Assembly (NCBI RefSeq): GCF_022414595.1
Contig: NZ_JADWYO010000003.1
Span: 149,680 to 213,679, forward strand
DNA: 64,000 nucleotides
Source of the DNA: Streptomyces sp. MUM 203J
GTDB lineage: Bacteria > Actinomycetota > Actinomycetes > Streptomycetales > Streptomycetaceae
Direction of reading: 5' to 3'
The stretch's first letter is position 1, and each line of letters begins with the position of its first letter. The notes beneath the pieces are model-generated. The model worked only from the letters and a program-made list of their open reading frames with translations, searched no databases and had not been told where the DNA came from. Below are positions 1 through 8,322 of the stretch, piece after piece. Made by a program: the position numbers and the translations under genes.

Positions 1-342
1 GGCGCGTATGTGCAGTTCAACGGGGTGGGCGGCGCAGCCAGTTGGAAGTTCGAGGTGCCGGAGGACGGCACGTACACGATGTACCTGACGTACAGCGTGC
101 CGGGCAAGGACGCCAAGGCCACGCTGACCGTCAACGGCGGCCAGCCGCGCGAGATCAACATGGCCAACTTCGCTAAGGCCCCGGAGGGGGCCTGGGAGAA
201 GGGCTGGACGAACACGTACTCCTACATGCAGCTCGACAAGGGTGAGAACACCCTGAAGATGTCCTGCGAGGCGGGCAACAGCTGTGAGGCGTACCTCGAC
301 CAGGTGTGGCTGGTGTACGGCGAGGCGGGCAAGAAGGGCTGA
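1..342 (+). CDS. C-terminal carbohydrate-binding module of an extracellular protein (5' end outside window)
   Basis: The reading frame is already open at base 1 and ends at a TGA at 340-342, so only the last 113 residues are present. They alternate beta-strand-like segments with aromatic and polar residues (YTMYLTYSVPG, AYLDQVWLVYG), the look of a CBM35/CBM6-type beta-sandwich that binds sugar polymers outside the cell. The catalytic or other domains would lie upstream. Its position beside N-acetylglucosamine catabolic genes makes a polysaccharide-degrading enzyme plausible, but the substrate cannot be read from this fragment. Confidence 0.6.
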   Translation, partial: GAYVQFNGVGGAASWKFEVPEDGTYTMYLTYSVPGKDAKATLTVNGGQPREINMANFAKAPEGAWEKGWTNTYSYMQLDKGENTLKMSCEAGNSCEAYLDQVWLVYGEAGKKG

Positions 343-447
343 GGCCGGTCCCGGCCGTGCCTCGGCCCCGTCGGGGCTGCCCCCTCCGGGGACTTCGGGG
401 AACGGGGAGACCCGAGGGGCGGGAGGTCCGAGAGGCGGAGCCCGTGA

Positions 448-1350
448 TCAGGCCGCGGCGGCCAGCTCCGTCACCGTCACTCCGGGCAGCAGTTCCGCGA
501 ACGCGGCCTCGTCCGCGGCCAGGGCCGTCGCGCGGGACAGGCGGGCGGTCCAGGGAAGGTCCTCCACCAGTGCCGACAGCAGCCCCGCCACCGCCGCGTC
601 GTCCGCGCCCGGCGGGTTGCCGGGCGCGCGGGTCGGGGGTGTGGCCCGCCAGGTGCCGTCGGGGGTGACGGCGAGCAGACCCTCCGGGCCCAGGGACGTG
701 ACCACCGCGTGGGCGCCCCGGCGGCGGGCGTCCCGCGTGGCCCGCAACGGCTCGCGTGCGCCCGTCAGTGCGGCCAGTGCCTCCGCGTCGGGCTTCACGA
801 TGTCGGGCCGCGCCGCGATGCCCCGCCGCAGCGGCTCACCGCTCGTGTCGAGGAGGACCGGGACGCCCGCCGACCGCGCCCGCCGGATCAGGTGCGCGTA
901 CGCGCCCACCTGGACGCCCGGCGGCAGGCTGCCGCACAGCGCCACCGCCCGCGCCTCCGGCAGCAGTTCGTCGTACGCCGCCAGCAGCGCCGCCCACTCG
1001 GCGGGGGAGATGGCCGGGCCCGGTTCGGTGAACCGGGTCGTGCCGGACGCGTCGGTGACGGTCACGGTGCGGCGGGTCGCGCCCCTGACCGGCACGAGCG
1101 CGTCCCGGAGCGGGAGCGGCGCCAGGTGGGCGCGCAGGGCCTCGCCCGTCGGGCCACCCGCGAAGCCGGTGAGCACCGCCTCGTGGCCGAGTGCCGCCAG
1201 TGCCCGGGCCACGTTGACACCCGGGCCGCCCGGGCGCTCGGTCACCTCGGGCACACGGTGCTCGGTGTGCGGCGCGAGTGTCGCGGGCACGGCGCAGGTG
1301 ACGTCGAGCGCGCTGTTGAGCGTGACCGTGAGAATCACCGGCTGCCGCAC
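448..1350 (-). CDS. PfkB-family hexose kinase (1-phosphofructokinase/tagatose-6-phosphate kinase type)
   Basis: Predicted cytoplasmic kinase of about 300 aa that phosphorylates a sugar or sugar phosphate with ATP. The N-terminal VILTVTLNSALDVT segment and the glycine-rich GGPGVNVARAL motif (about residues 41-51) are typical of the 1-phosphofructokinase branch of the PfkB family. The C-terminal signature, usually GAGD, reads GADD here (about 248-251); the catalytic Asp is kept but the second Gly is replaced. The GTG at 1348-1350 was chosen because it begins at the conserved first strand; a longer version from an ATG at 1416 has an atypical leader. It lies 165 bases downstream of nagA on the same strand, which suggests amino-sugar or hexose phosphate use. 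The substrate is inferred. Confidence 0.75.
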   Translation of the reverse strand: MRQPVILTVTLNSALDVTCAVPATLAPHTEHRVPEVTERPGGPGVNVARALAALGHEAVLTGFAGGPTGEALRAHLAPLPLRDALVPVRGATRRTVTVTDASGTTRFTEPGPAISPAEWAALLAAYDELLPEARAVALCGSLPPGVQVGAYAHLIRRARSAGVPVLLDTSGEPLRRGIAARPDIVKPDAEALAALTGAREPLRATRDARRRGAHAVVTSLGPEGLLAVTPDGTWRATPPTRAPGNPPGADDAAVAGLLSALVEDLPWTARLSRATALAADEAAFAELLPGVTVTELAAAA

Positions 1351-1515
1351 CCCCGTTGACGTGTAGACACCTGCCCGGTGCCTGCCGGGCCCGGAGAATT
1401 CACGGTGCCCGATCATGCCAAACGGAAGGCGGCCCGCCCAGACCCCCGGGCCGACCGCCGCCGTACCGTGATGCGTGCGGGGATCAGCCGGGGTGCCGCG
1501 CGGTGCCCCGGCCGG

Positions 1516-2829
1516 TCATGCCGGCCGACCTGTCTGTCCGGCCGGGGTCCGGCGGTCGTCCGCCGGGGAGGCGCGGTGGCCCACCCGGGGGTCGACCACC
1601 CACGCGCCGCGGCGCATGACGCCCCGGAGGACGAAGTCGGCGTCCAGGACCACCAGATCGGCGTCCTTGCCCGGCTCGATGGAACCGATCCGGTCGTACC
1701 GGCCCAGCAGTTTCGCCGGGTTGGCCGAGACCGATTCGACGATGTCCTCCACCGGCAGCCGGTCGACGGTCGCCGCCCGGCGGAACGCGGTGTCGAGCGT
1801 CAGTGTCGACCCGGCGATAGCGCCGCCCTCGGCCAGCCGCGCGACCCCGTCCTTCACCTCCACCTCAAGGGGGCCGAGGCGGTAGACCCCGTCCCCGAAG
1901 CCCGCGGCGTCCATCGCGTCGGTGATGAACGCGACGCGGCCGGGGCCCGCGTGACGGTACGCCAGCTCCAGGGCGGCCGGGTGGAGGTGGGTGCCGTCGT
2001 TGATCAGCTCGACGGTGACCCGCTCGTCCTCCAGCAGCGCGGCGATCGGGCCGGGTGCGCGGTGGTTCAGCGGCGGCATCGCGTTGAACAGATGCGTGGC
2101 CACGGTGGCGCCGGCCTCGATGGCGGCGGCGGTCTGCTCGTACGTGGCGTCGGTGTGCCCGACGGCGGCGATGACGCCGTGCTCCGCGAGCAGCCGTACG
2201 GAGTCGAGGCCGCCCGGCAGTTCGGTCGCGAGCGTCACCATGCGGGTGTGGCCGCGGCCCGCGTCGATCAGTTTGCGCACCTCCGCCGGGTCCGGGTCGC
2301 GCAGCAGGGCCTCGCTGTGGGCGCCCTTGCGGCAGGGGGAGATGAACGGGCCCTCGAAGTGGATGCCCGCGATGTCCCCCTGCTCGGCCAGCTCGGCCAG
2401 TTCGCCCGCACGGTGCGCGAGGAACGCGAGGTCGCCGGTGACCGTGGAGGCGACGAGGGTGGTGGTGCCGTGCAGCCGGTGGGTGTGGATGCCGCGCAGG
2501 ACCTCGTCGGGACTCCCGGAGGTGAAGGAGGCGCCGCCACCGCCGTGGTTGTGCAGGTCGACGAAGCCGGGAACGAGCCAGCAGCCGGTGAGGTCGAGGA
2601 CCTCGGCACCCCCCGGGACTCCCGGGGTGCCGGGGGCGGTGGCCCGCACGGATTCCCCGCCGCCCGCCGTCGGTCCCGGCGCGGCGCCGGCCCCGCCTCC
2701 GGCGGCGTCCGCTGTCGTGACTCCCGCGATCTCCGCCCCCCGGACGGTCACCGTGGCGCTGTCCGCGATCCCGGTCGGCAGGACCACGCGGGCGCCGGTG
2801 AGAGCCTTCAGCGGGTCGTGAGCGGCCAT
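1516..2829 (-). CDS. nagA: N-acetylglucosamine-6-phosphate deacetylase NagA
   Basis: Removes the acetyl group from GlcNAc-6-phosphate to give glucosamine-6-phosphate in the cytoplasm, the committed step of GlcNAc catabolism. The 437-aa protein shows the amidohydrolase metal site FVDLHNHGGGG (His93/His95), the HFEGPF segment with the metal Glu, the GHTDAT and ATHLFNAM histidines, and the catalytic Asp in ITDAMDAAG. A Gly/Pro/Ala-rich insertion at about residues 41-78 lies in the small beta-domain and is longer than usual for the family. The start codon overlaps the stop of nagK by one base (ATGA), so the two are translationally coupled. Expected to belong to the DasR regulon through the operator upstream of nagK. 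Confidence 0.93.
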   Translation of the reverse strand: MAAHDPLKALTGARVVLPTGIADSATVTVRGAEIAGVTTADAAGGGAGAAPGPTAGGGESVRATAPGTPGVPGGAEVLDLTGCWLVPGFVDLHNHGGGGASFTSGSPDEVLRGIHTHRLHGTTTLVASTVTGDLAFLAHRAGELAELAEQGDIAGIHFEGPFISPCRKGAHSEALLRDPDPAEVRKLIDAGRGHTRMVTLATELPGGLDSVRLLAEHGVIAAVGHTDATYEQTAAAIEAGATVATHLFNAMPPLNHRAPGPIAALLEDERVTVELINDGTHLHPAALELAYRHAGPGRVAFITDAMDAAGFGDGVYRLGPLEVEVKDGVARLAEGGAIAGSTLTLDTAFRRAATVDRLPVEDIVESVSANPAKLLGRYDRIGSIEPGKDADLVVLDADFVLRGVMRRGAWVVDPRVGHRASPADDRRTPAGQTGRPA

Positions 2830-3782
2830 CAGGCGTCACCTTCCGAATCGGTCGCGAGGAGGTCCCAGGCGAGGAGCCCCGCGCCCAGGCAGCCTGCGGT
2901 GTCCCCGAGGGCCGCCGGCACGATGGAGGGCAGCCTCTGGAACGTGACGCGTTCCCCGACGGCGGCCCGGAGGGGTGAGAACAAGGTTTCCCCCGCCTCC
3001 GCGAGCCCGCCACCGATGATCAGGGTGCGCGGGTCCAGCAGGGTGAGCGCGGTGACGAGACCGTCCGCGAGCGCGTCCACCGCGTCCCGCCAGACCCGTA
3101 CGGCCCGGGGGTCGCCGTCCTCGACGGCCTTGGCGCAGTCGGCGGCGTCCGCCTCCGTCTCACCGGAGGCCCCGGCCCAGGCGCGGCTCACCGCGGCGGC
3201 CGAGGCCAGGGTCTCCAGGCAGCCGCGCTGGCCGCAGCCGCAGTCGGGGCCCCCGGGGCGTACCACGATGTGGCCGATCTCCCCGGCATAGCCGTGCGCG
3301 CCCGCCTCGATGACGCCGTCGATGCCGATGGCGCCCGCGATACCGGTGCCGAGCGGTACGAACAGGAACCGGTCGGCGCCCCGGCCCGCCCCGACGCGGC
3401 CTTCCGCGAGGCCGCCGGCGCGGACGTCGTGGCCGAGGGCGACGGGCAGGCCGCCGAGCCGGGCACCGAGCAGCGCGCGCAGCGGTATGTCCCGCCAGCC
3501 GAGGTTCGCGGCGTACACGGCGAGGCCGGCCTCGGGGTCGACGATGCCGGGGACGGCGATCCCCGCCGCCGCGGCGCGCACCCCGTACCGCTGCTCGCCG
3601 GCGGCGAGCAGGTCCGTGGCGAAGCCGAGGATCGACTCCACGACGGCGTCGGGGCCGCGCTCGCGTCCGGTGGGGCGGCGTGCCTCGTACAGCAGTGCGC
3701 CGTCCGCCCCGACCAGGGCGGCCTTCATCCCGGTGCCGCCCACATCGAGGGCGATGACGTGTTCCACGGGAGACAGTGTCAC
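2829..3782 (-). CDS. nagK: ROK-family N-acetylglucosamine kinase NagK
   Basis: Phosphorylates N-acetylglucosamine (or a related hexose) at C6 with ATP, supplying the substrate of NagA. The 317-aa protein has the ROK N-terminal phosphate motif DVGGTGMKAALVG and the zinc-binding CGCGQRGCLE motif typical of ROK kinases and repressors; there is no helix-turn-helix, so it is a kinase and not a ROK repressor. The GTG at 3780-3782 was chosen as start, preceded by a weak GGTGA. It overlaps nagA downstream. A DasR-type operator (3795-3810) sits directly upstream, matching the known control of nagKA in streptomycetes. Glucokinase activity is the main alternative, but the nagA linkage argues for GlcNAc. 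Confidence 0.85.
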   Translation of the reverse strand: MTLSPVEHVIALDVGGTGMKAALVGADGALLYEARRPTGRERGPDAVVESILGFATDLLAAGEQRYGVRAAAAGIAVPGIVDPEAGLAVYAANLGWRDIPLRALLGARLGGLPVALGHDVRAGGLAEGRVGAGRGADRFLFVPLGTGIAGAIGIDGVIEAGAHGYAGEIGHIVVRPGGPDCGCGQRGCLETLASAAAVSRAWAGASGETEADAADCAKAVEDGDPRAVRVWRDAVDALADGLVTALTLLDPRTLIIGGGLAEAGETLFSPLRAAVGERVTFQRLPSIVPAALGDTAGCLGAGLLAWDLLATDSEGDA

Positions 3783-3794
3783 CTGATCACCGCG

Positions 3795-3810
3795 AAAGGT
3801 CTAGTCCACT
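3795..3810. promoter_or_regulatory. DasR operator (dre) upstream of nagKA
   Basis: AAAGGTCTAGTCCACT closely matches the palindromic DasR responsive element built on TGGTCTAGACCA. It lies 13 bases ahead of the nagK start, where bound DasR would block the promoter or early elongation. DasR is the GntR-family GlcNAc-responsive repressor of streptomycetes; its gene is not in this window. Confidence 0.8.
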
Positions 3811-3853
3811 TGGGAAGGATTGTTGCCGCGTCATACAAACCGGAGGTGACCCC

Positions 3854-3881
3854 CGTGGTTTAGACCTAGGTGTAGACCTCT
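3854..3881. promoter_or_regulatory. Two overlapping DasR-like operators ahead of the sugar-binding lipoprotein
   Basis: Two dre-like sequences overlap by four bases: CGTGGTTTAGACCTAG at 3854-3869 and CTAGGTGTAGACCTCT at 3866-3881. Both keep the TAGACC half and a degenerate left half. They lie nearer the divergent lipoprotein gene (start 3973) than nagK (3782), so the intergenic region probably controls both directions. Confidence 0.6.
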
Positions 3882-3972
3882 TATCCTTCGCTTAACGAAA
3901 GGTGTTTGGCGAAAACGCAGCTCACGCGTGGGTGAGTGCGACACGTCCGAGGCGAGTGAGGGTGGTACGGCA

Positions 3973-5250
3973 GTGCAGCGACGCCGCTACAAGGGACTGA
4001 CCGCGGCCGTGGCCGCACTGACGATCGCCGCGACGCTGTCGGGCTGCGGCGGGAGCGAGGGCTCCGGGGACGTCACCCTCAAGCTCGTGGCCGCCGACTA
4101 CGGCAGCAACGACGACAACACGTCCCAGAAGTACTGGGACGAGCTGGCGCGCGCGTACGAGGGCAAGACGCCGGGTGTGAAGATCGAGGTCACCGTCCTT
4201 TCCTGGAAGGACGTGGACCGCGAGGTCGCCGAGATGGTCGCGCGCGGCGAGGCGCCGGACCTGGCCCAGATCGGCGCGTACGCGGACTTCGCGCGCGAGG
4301 GCAAGCTGTACCCGGTGGAGAAGCTGGTCTCCGTTCCGACCCAGTCGAACTTCATGCCGCTGCTGCGGCAGGCGGGCGAGGTGGACCGGGTCCAGTACGG
4401 GATGCCGTTCGGCGCCAGCACGCGGCTGCTGTTCTTCAACGAGGACCTGTTCACCCAGGCGGGCGCCGAGCCGCCGAAGACCTGGGCCGGGCTGAAGGCC
4501 GCCGCCCAGAAGCTGAAGGCCGAGGGTGTGAAGACCCCGTTCGCGCTGCCGCTCGGCGCGGAGGAGGCACAGGCCGAGGCCATGATGTGGCTGCTCAGCG
4601 GGGGCGGCGGCTACCGGGACGCCACCAACACGGCGTACCAGATCGACTCGCCCGCGAACGTCTCGACCATGAGCTGGCTGAAGGACGACCTGGTCGGCGC
4701 GGGGCTGACCGGGCCCGTCGCACCCGGCAAGCTCGACCGGCAGCAGGCCTTCGACGCGTTCGCACGTGGCGAGGTGGGCATGCTGAACGGGCACCCCACC
4801 CTGATGGACACCGCCGAGAAGGCCGGCATCAAGGTCGGCAAGGTGCCGCTGCCGGGCGCGAACGGCAAGGCCAAGGCGACGATGGGCGTGGCCGACTGGA
4901 TGATGGCGTTCAAGCAGAACGGCCACCGCAAGGAGATCGGCGCGTTCCTCGACTACGTGTACGAGGACAAGAACGTGGTGTCCTTCTCCGACCGCTACGA
5001 CATCCTGCCCGTCACGGTCACCGCGAGCGACAGGATGGAGGCGGACAAGACGCACGCCGCGCTGAAGCCGTTCCTGGAGCAGCTGCCCGGGTCCGAGCTG
5101 TACCCGGTGGGCGAGAAGTCCTGGGCCCGGGTCAGCGAGAGCGTGAAGAAGAACATCGGGCGCGCGGTGGCGCCGGACAGCGACCCGAAGACCGTCCTGG
5201 AGGACATCGCGAAGGACGCGCGGGCGGCCGAGTCGGGCCTGAAGGGCTGA
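3973..5250 (+). CDS. Extracellular sugar-binding lipoprotein (ABC transporter family 1 solute-binding protein)
   Basis: Predicted 425-aa lipid-anchored binding protein that would capture a sugar outside the membrane for ABC import. The GTG at 3973 follows a GAGGG ribosome site and gives a classical signal peptide: RRRYK, a hydrophobic core, then the lipobox LSGC with Cys25. The mature part resembles maltose/oligosaccharide-binding proteins (QKYWDELARAYEGKTPGVKIEVTVLSWKD, FGASTRLLFFNEDLF). No permease or ATPase gene is next to it, so it is an orphan binding protein. It is divergent from nagKA across a region with dre-type operators, pointing to GlcNAc or chito-oligosaccharide control. The ligand is inferred. 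Confidence 0.85.
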   Translation: MQRRRYKGLTAAVAALTIAATLSGCGGSEGSGDVTLKLVAADYGSNDDNTSQKYWDELARAYEGKTPGVKIEVTVLSWKDVDREVAEMVARGEAPDLAQIGAYADFAREGKLYPVEKLVSVPTQSNFMPLLRQAGEVDRVQYGMPFGASTRLLFFNEDLFTQAGAEPPKTWAGLKAAAQKLKAEGVKTPFALPLGAEEAQAEAMMWLLSGGGGYRDATNTAYQIDSPANVSTMSWLKDDLVGAGLTGPVAPGKLDRQQAFDAFARGEVGMLNGHPTLMDTAEKAGIKVGKVPLPGANGKAKATMGVADWMMAFKQNGHRKEIGAFLDYVYEDKNVVSFSDRYDILPVTVTASDRMEADKTHAALKPFLEQLPGSELYPVGEKSWARVSESVKKNIGRAVAPDSDPKTVLEDIAKDARAAESGLKG

Positions 5251-5325
5251 GGCCCCTGCCCGTCGGGAGGCCCGCGCCCGCCGGGCTGCGGGCCGCTGTC
5301 AGGGGCGTGCCGTAAGTTGGCTGAT

Positions 5326-5574
5326 ATGACCGCCGAGGACCCGCGGCTCCGGCCGCTCAGTGAGACTGAGCGCACGGTCCTGGCGATGGAGCGCCGCTCC
5401 TGGCCGGGACCGGGCGCCAAGGAACGCGCCATCAGGGAGCGGCTCGGCGTGTCGCCGGTCCGCTACTACCAGCTCCTGAACGCCCTGCTGGACGACGAGT
5501 CCGCGCTGGCCCACGACCCGGTCACGGTCAACCGGCTCCGCCGCGTCCGCGCCATCCGCGAGACCCGCCGCTGA
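5326..5574 (+). CDS. DUF3263 family small protein
   Basis: An 82-aa soluble protein, conserved in actinobacteria but without a known function. The core (LSETERTVLAMERRSWPGPG, followed by RERLGVSPVRYYQLLNALLDD) looks like a small helix-turn-helix-type helical domain. The ATG at 5326 is preferred over a TTG nine bases upstream. It lies between the sugar-binding lipoprotein and otsB, with only a short gap to otsB, so co-transcription with otsB is possible. Confidence 0.8.
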   Translation: MTAEDPRLRPLSETERTVLAMERRSWPGPGAKERAIRERLGVSPVRYYQLLNALLDDESALAHDPVTVNRLRRVRAIRETRR

Positions 5575-5618
5575 GGCGACAGGTGTCAGCGGGGTCCGCC
5601 CCGGATAGGTACGCACAC

Positions 5619-6479
5619 ATGTCCACCACCCAGGAAGACATGCCCGCGCCCCTGCACCGCCCCGCCACGGCCGCCGGCCGTGAGGGACTCGCAGCGATCC
5701 TGGAGCGCCCCTCCCGCGCGGTGATCGCGGTCGACTTCGACGGCACCCTCGCCCCGATCGTCGCGGACCCCGGGCAGGCCCGCGCCCACCCGGGCGCCGT
5801 CCCCGCCCTCGCGGCGCTGGCCCCGCACGTCGCGTGCGTCGCCGTGGTGACCGGCCGCCCGGCCGGGGTCGCGGTCCGGTACGGCGGCTTCGCCGGGGTG
5901 CCCGGCCTGGAGGGTCTCGTCGTCCTGGGCCACTACGGCGCCGAGCGCTGGGACGCGGCGACCGGCCAGGTCGAGGCGGGCCCCGAGCACCCGGGCATCG
6001 CGGCGGTGCGGGCGGAGCTGCCCGCGGTGCTGGAGCGGGCGGGGGCGTGGCCCGGCACCTGGATCGAGGAGAAGGGCCGCGCGGTCGCCGTCCACACCCG
6101 CCGCGCGGAGGACCCCGCCGCCGCGTTCGCCGCGCTCGTGGCGCCCCTCACCGGGCTGGCCGCCCGCCACGGCCTGGCCCTGGAGCCCGGCCGCCTGGTC
6201 CTGGAGCTGCGGCCGCCGGGCATGGACAAGGGCAAGGCCCTCACCGACCGCGTACGCGCCCTGAACGCCGGGTCCGTCCTGTACGCGGGCGACGACCTGG
6301 GCGACCTCCCCGCGTACGCGGCCGTCGAGAGACTCCGCGCGGACGGTGTCCCCGGCCTGCTGCTGTGCAGCGCGAGCGAGGAGGTGCCCGAACTGTCCGC
6401 CCGGGCGGACCTCACGGTCCCGGGCCCGGCGGGGGTGGTGGACTTCCTGCGGGCGCTGGCGCGGGTGCTATCCGAATGA
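5619..6479 (+). CDS. otsB: Trehalose-6-phosphate phosphatase OtsB
   Basis: Dephosphorylates trehalose-6-phosphate to trehalose, the second step of the OtsAB route to this stress protectant and storage sugar. The 286-aa HAD-family protein carries motif I in VIAVDFDGTLAPIV, a VVTGRPAG segment, the conserved GMDKGKAL lysine motif and the GDDLGDLPAY metal motif. The ATG at 5619 was chosen; an in-frame GTG at 5583 would add 12 residues. The last codons overlap the end of a degenerate gene fragment on the other strand. otsA is close by but convergent, so the two are not one operon. Confidence 0.88.
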   Translation: MSTTQEDMPAPLHRPATAAGREGLAAILERPSRAVIAVDFDGTLAPIVADPGQARAHPGAVPALAALAPHVACVAVVTGRPAGVAVRYGGFAGVPGLEGLVVLGHYGAERWDAATGQVEAGPEHPGIAAVRAELPAVLERAGAWPGTWIEEKGRAVAVHTRRAEDPAAAFAALVAPLTGLAARHGLALEPGRLVLELRPPGMDKGKALTDRVRALNAGSVLYAGDDLGDLPAYAAVERLRADGVPGLLLCSASEEVPELSARADLTVPGPAGVVDFLRALARVLSE

Positions 6480-6650
6480 GATCTGGTCCCGGATGTCCTC
6501 AAGGGCGCCTTCGTGTTCCCAGGTCGGCGGCACAGCTTCGATGAGCCCTTCGATGATCTCGGCGCGATCACCCTTGATGCGCTGGACCGCCTACTTGAGA
6601 GCGCGCTCCGGGTCCGCGACTACGCTGTAGTCGTCCGGTGCGGTTGCCAT
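6468..6650 (-). pseudogene. N-terminal remnant of a Uma2-family (DUF820) nuclease-like gene
   Basis: On the minus strand an ATG at 6650 opens MATAPDDYSVVADPERALK, then an in-frame TAG, then AVQRIKGDRAEIIEGLIEA and a short tail ending at a TAG (6468-6470). The RAEIIEGLI segment followed by PPTWEHE resembles the start of Streptomyces Uma2-type proteins, which have a PD-(D/E)XK-like fold and are normally near 190 aa. The first stop is one base from a Trp codon. Only about 60 codons survive and the end runs into otsB, so the gene is truncated as well as interrupted. The family call rests on recognition of the motif only. Confidence 0.55.
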
Positions 6651-6754
6651 GCGACACGTCCCTTCGACGAGCAGTTAGCAGGACAGGCGTAGCACCAGCC
6701 TGCATCAGGCTGCCCGCCGTCCTGGTGAGGGTCGCCCGAAAGGGTGTCCGGGCT

Positions 6755-8233
6755 TCAGGCACCCATCGCCCGCAGTGCCTCCAGCTGCTCCAGGAACCAC
6801 CGCTGCGGCGGCAGCGCCGTTCCCGCCGCGGCCAGCCGCTTGGAGCGGTCGGCGCGCTCGGCGTCCGGCATCGTCAGGGCCTCGTGCAGCGCCCGGGCCG
6901 TGCCCGTCACGTCGTACGGGTTCACCACGACCGCGTCCCCGCCCAGTTCCTCGTAAGCCCCCGCCTCCCGTGACAGCACCAGCGCGCAGCCCGCGTCGGA
7001 GACCACGGGGACCTCCTTGGCGACCAGGTTCATGCCGTCCCGGATGGGGTTGACCAGCGCCACGTCCGCCAGGCGGTACGCCGCCAGGGAGCGGGCGAAG
7101 TCGTCCTTCACATGCAGGACGACCGGGGTCCAGTCCTCCGTGCCGTACTCCGCGTTGATCTCCTCCGCCAGTCGGTAGGCCTCCGCCGTGTACGCGCGGT
7201 ACACCTCCAGGTCCTGCCGCGACGGGTACGCGAAGGCGAGGTGGACGACCCGCTCCCGCCACTCGGGGCGGTCCTCCAGCAGCGTCCGGTAGGCCAGCAG
7301 GCCCCGGACGATGTTCTTCGACAGTTCCGTGCGGTCCACCCGGACGATCGTTTTGCGGGGACCGCCCCCGGGCGCCGTCCCGATCTCCGTCCGGAGGGCG
7401 GCCATCCGCTCCTCGACGTCCGGTTCGTGCGAACGTGCCCGCAGGAACTCGGCGTCCGCGCCGAGGCCGTGCACGCCGATCCAGGTCCGGCGGAACGGCT
7501 GTCGGCCGGTGGGGCTGTGCTCGATCCACGAACCTCGGGCAGGGTTCGGCATCATCGGGATGATCCGCTCGGGGTCCACGGCCGCGCAGCGCGAGAACGC
7601 GGTCGCCCAGCGCTGTGTCAGGAAGCCCAGCTGGTCCGCCCCGAGCATCCCCCACACCAGCTCCTCCGCCACGTCGTCCGGAAGCACCCGGAAGTACTCC
7701 GGCGGCGCCCACGGCGTGTGCGAGAAGTGTCCGATCCGCAGGTCCTGACGCAGTTCCCGCAGCATGCCCGGGGCCAGCGCCAGGTGGTAGTCCTGGATCA
7801 GCACCGCCGCGCCCGGCGCCGCCTCCGCCGCCAGTGCCCGCGCGAACGCGCGGTTGTACGCGCGGTACGCCTCCCACCGCTGCCGGAACCCCGTGTCGAA
7901 GACCGGCTCCAGCGGCGTCTGCCACAGCATGTGGTGCAGGAACCACAGCACCGAGTTCGCGATCCCGTTGTAGGCCGCGTCCTGCACCTCGGACGGGATG
8001 TCCAGCATCCGGACGCCCGGCTCCCCGGCGCCCCGCCGGACCGCCTCCCGGTCGCCCTCGCCCAGCGCCGCGCACACCCACACCGCGCCCGCGTCCGGCC
8101 CGATGGCCGACAGGCCCGACACCAGGCCGCCGCCGCCCCGCCGCGCCTCCAGTGAGCCGTCCTCGCCCAGTGCGTAGCTGACCGGGCCGCGGTTCGATGC
8201 CACGAGAATCTCGGAAGCCGTCTCGGAAGCCAT
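6755..8233 (-). CDS. otsA: Trehalose-6-phosphate synthase OtsA (GT20)
   Basis: Transfers glucose from a nucleotide sugar to glucose-6-phosphate to form trehalose-6-phosphate, the substrate of OtsB. The 492-aa protein has the GT20 N-terminal VASNRGPV motif, GGGGLVSGL, the LIQDYHLAL segment, IGVHGLGAD, the VDRTELSKNI donor-site motif and NPIRDGMNLVAKE near the C-terminus. ATG at 8231-8233. It is followed on the same strand by no other gene; gpgS lies 89 bases upstream on the same strand, so gpgS-otsA may be co-transcribed. ADP- versus UDP-glucose preference cannot be told from the sequence. Confidence 0.93.
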   Translation of the reverse strand: MASETASEILVASNRGPVSYALGEDGSLEARRGGGGLVSGLSAIGPDAGAVWVCAALGEGDREAVRRGAGEPGVRMLDIPSEVQDAAYNGIANSVLWFLHHMLWQTPLEPVFDTGFRQRWEAYRAYNRAFARALAAEAAPGAAVLIQDYHLALAPGMLRELRQDLRIGHFSHTPWAPPEYFRVLPDDVAEELVWGMLGADQLGFLTQRWATAFSRCAAVDPERIIPMMPNPARGSWIEHSPTGRQPFRRTWIGVHGLGADAEFLRARSHEPDVEERMAALRTEIGTAPGGGPRKTIVRVDRTELSKNIVRGLLAYRTLLEDRPEWRERVVHLAFAYPSRQDLEVYRAYTAEAYRLAEEINAEYGTEDWTPVVLHVKDDFARSLAAYRLADVALVNPIRDGMNLVAKEVPVVSDAGCALVLSREAGAYEELGGDAVVVNPYDVTGTARALHEALTMPDAERADRSKRLAAAGTALPPQRWFLEQLEALRAMGA

Positions 8234-8322
8234 GTAGGCGAACCTAGCCGCGAGCGGAAACGCTCAAACGTGCGGAAACAAGCCGCGGCCTCCGCTCACC
8301 GCGGTACCCCACCCGCCGCGGG

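Noticed and set aside
6568..6762. 64-codon minus-strand frame near the Uma2 stub
   Set aside because: Out of frame with the recognisable Uma2-like peptide; no domain and the composition is of a chance frame.
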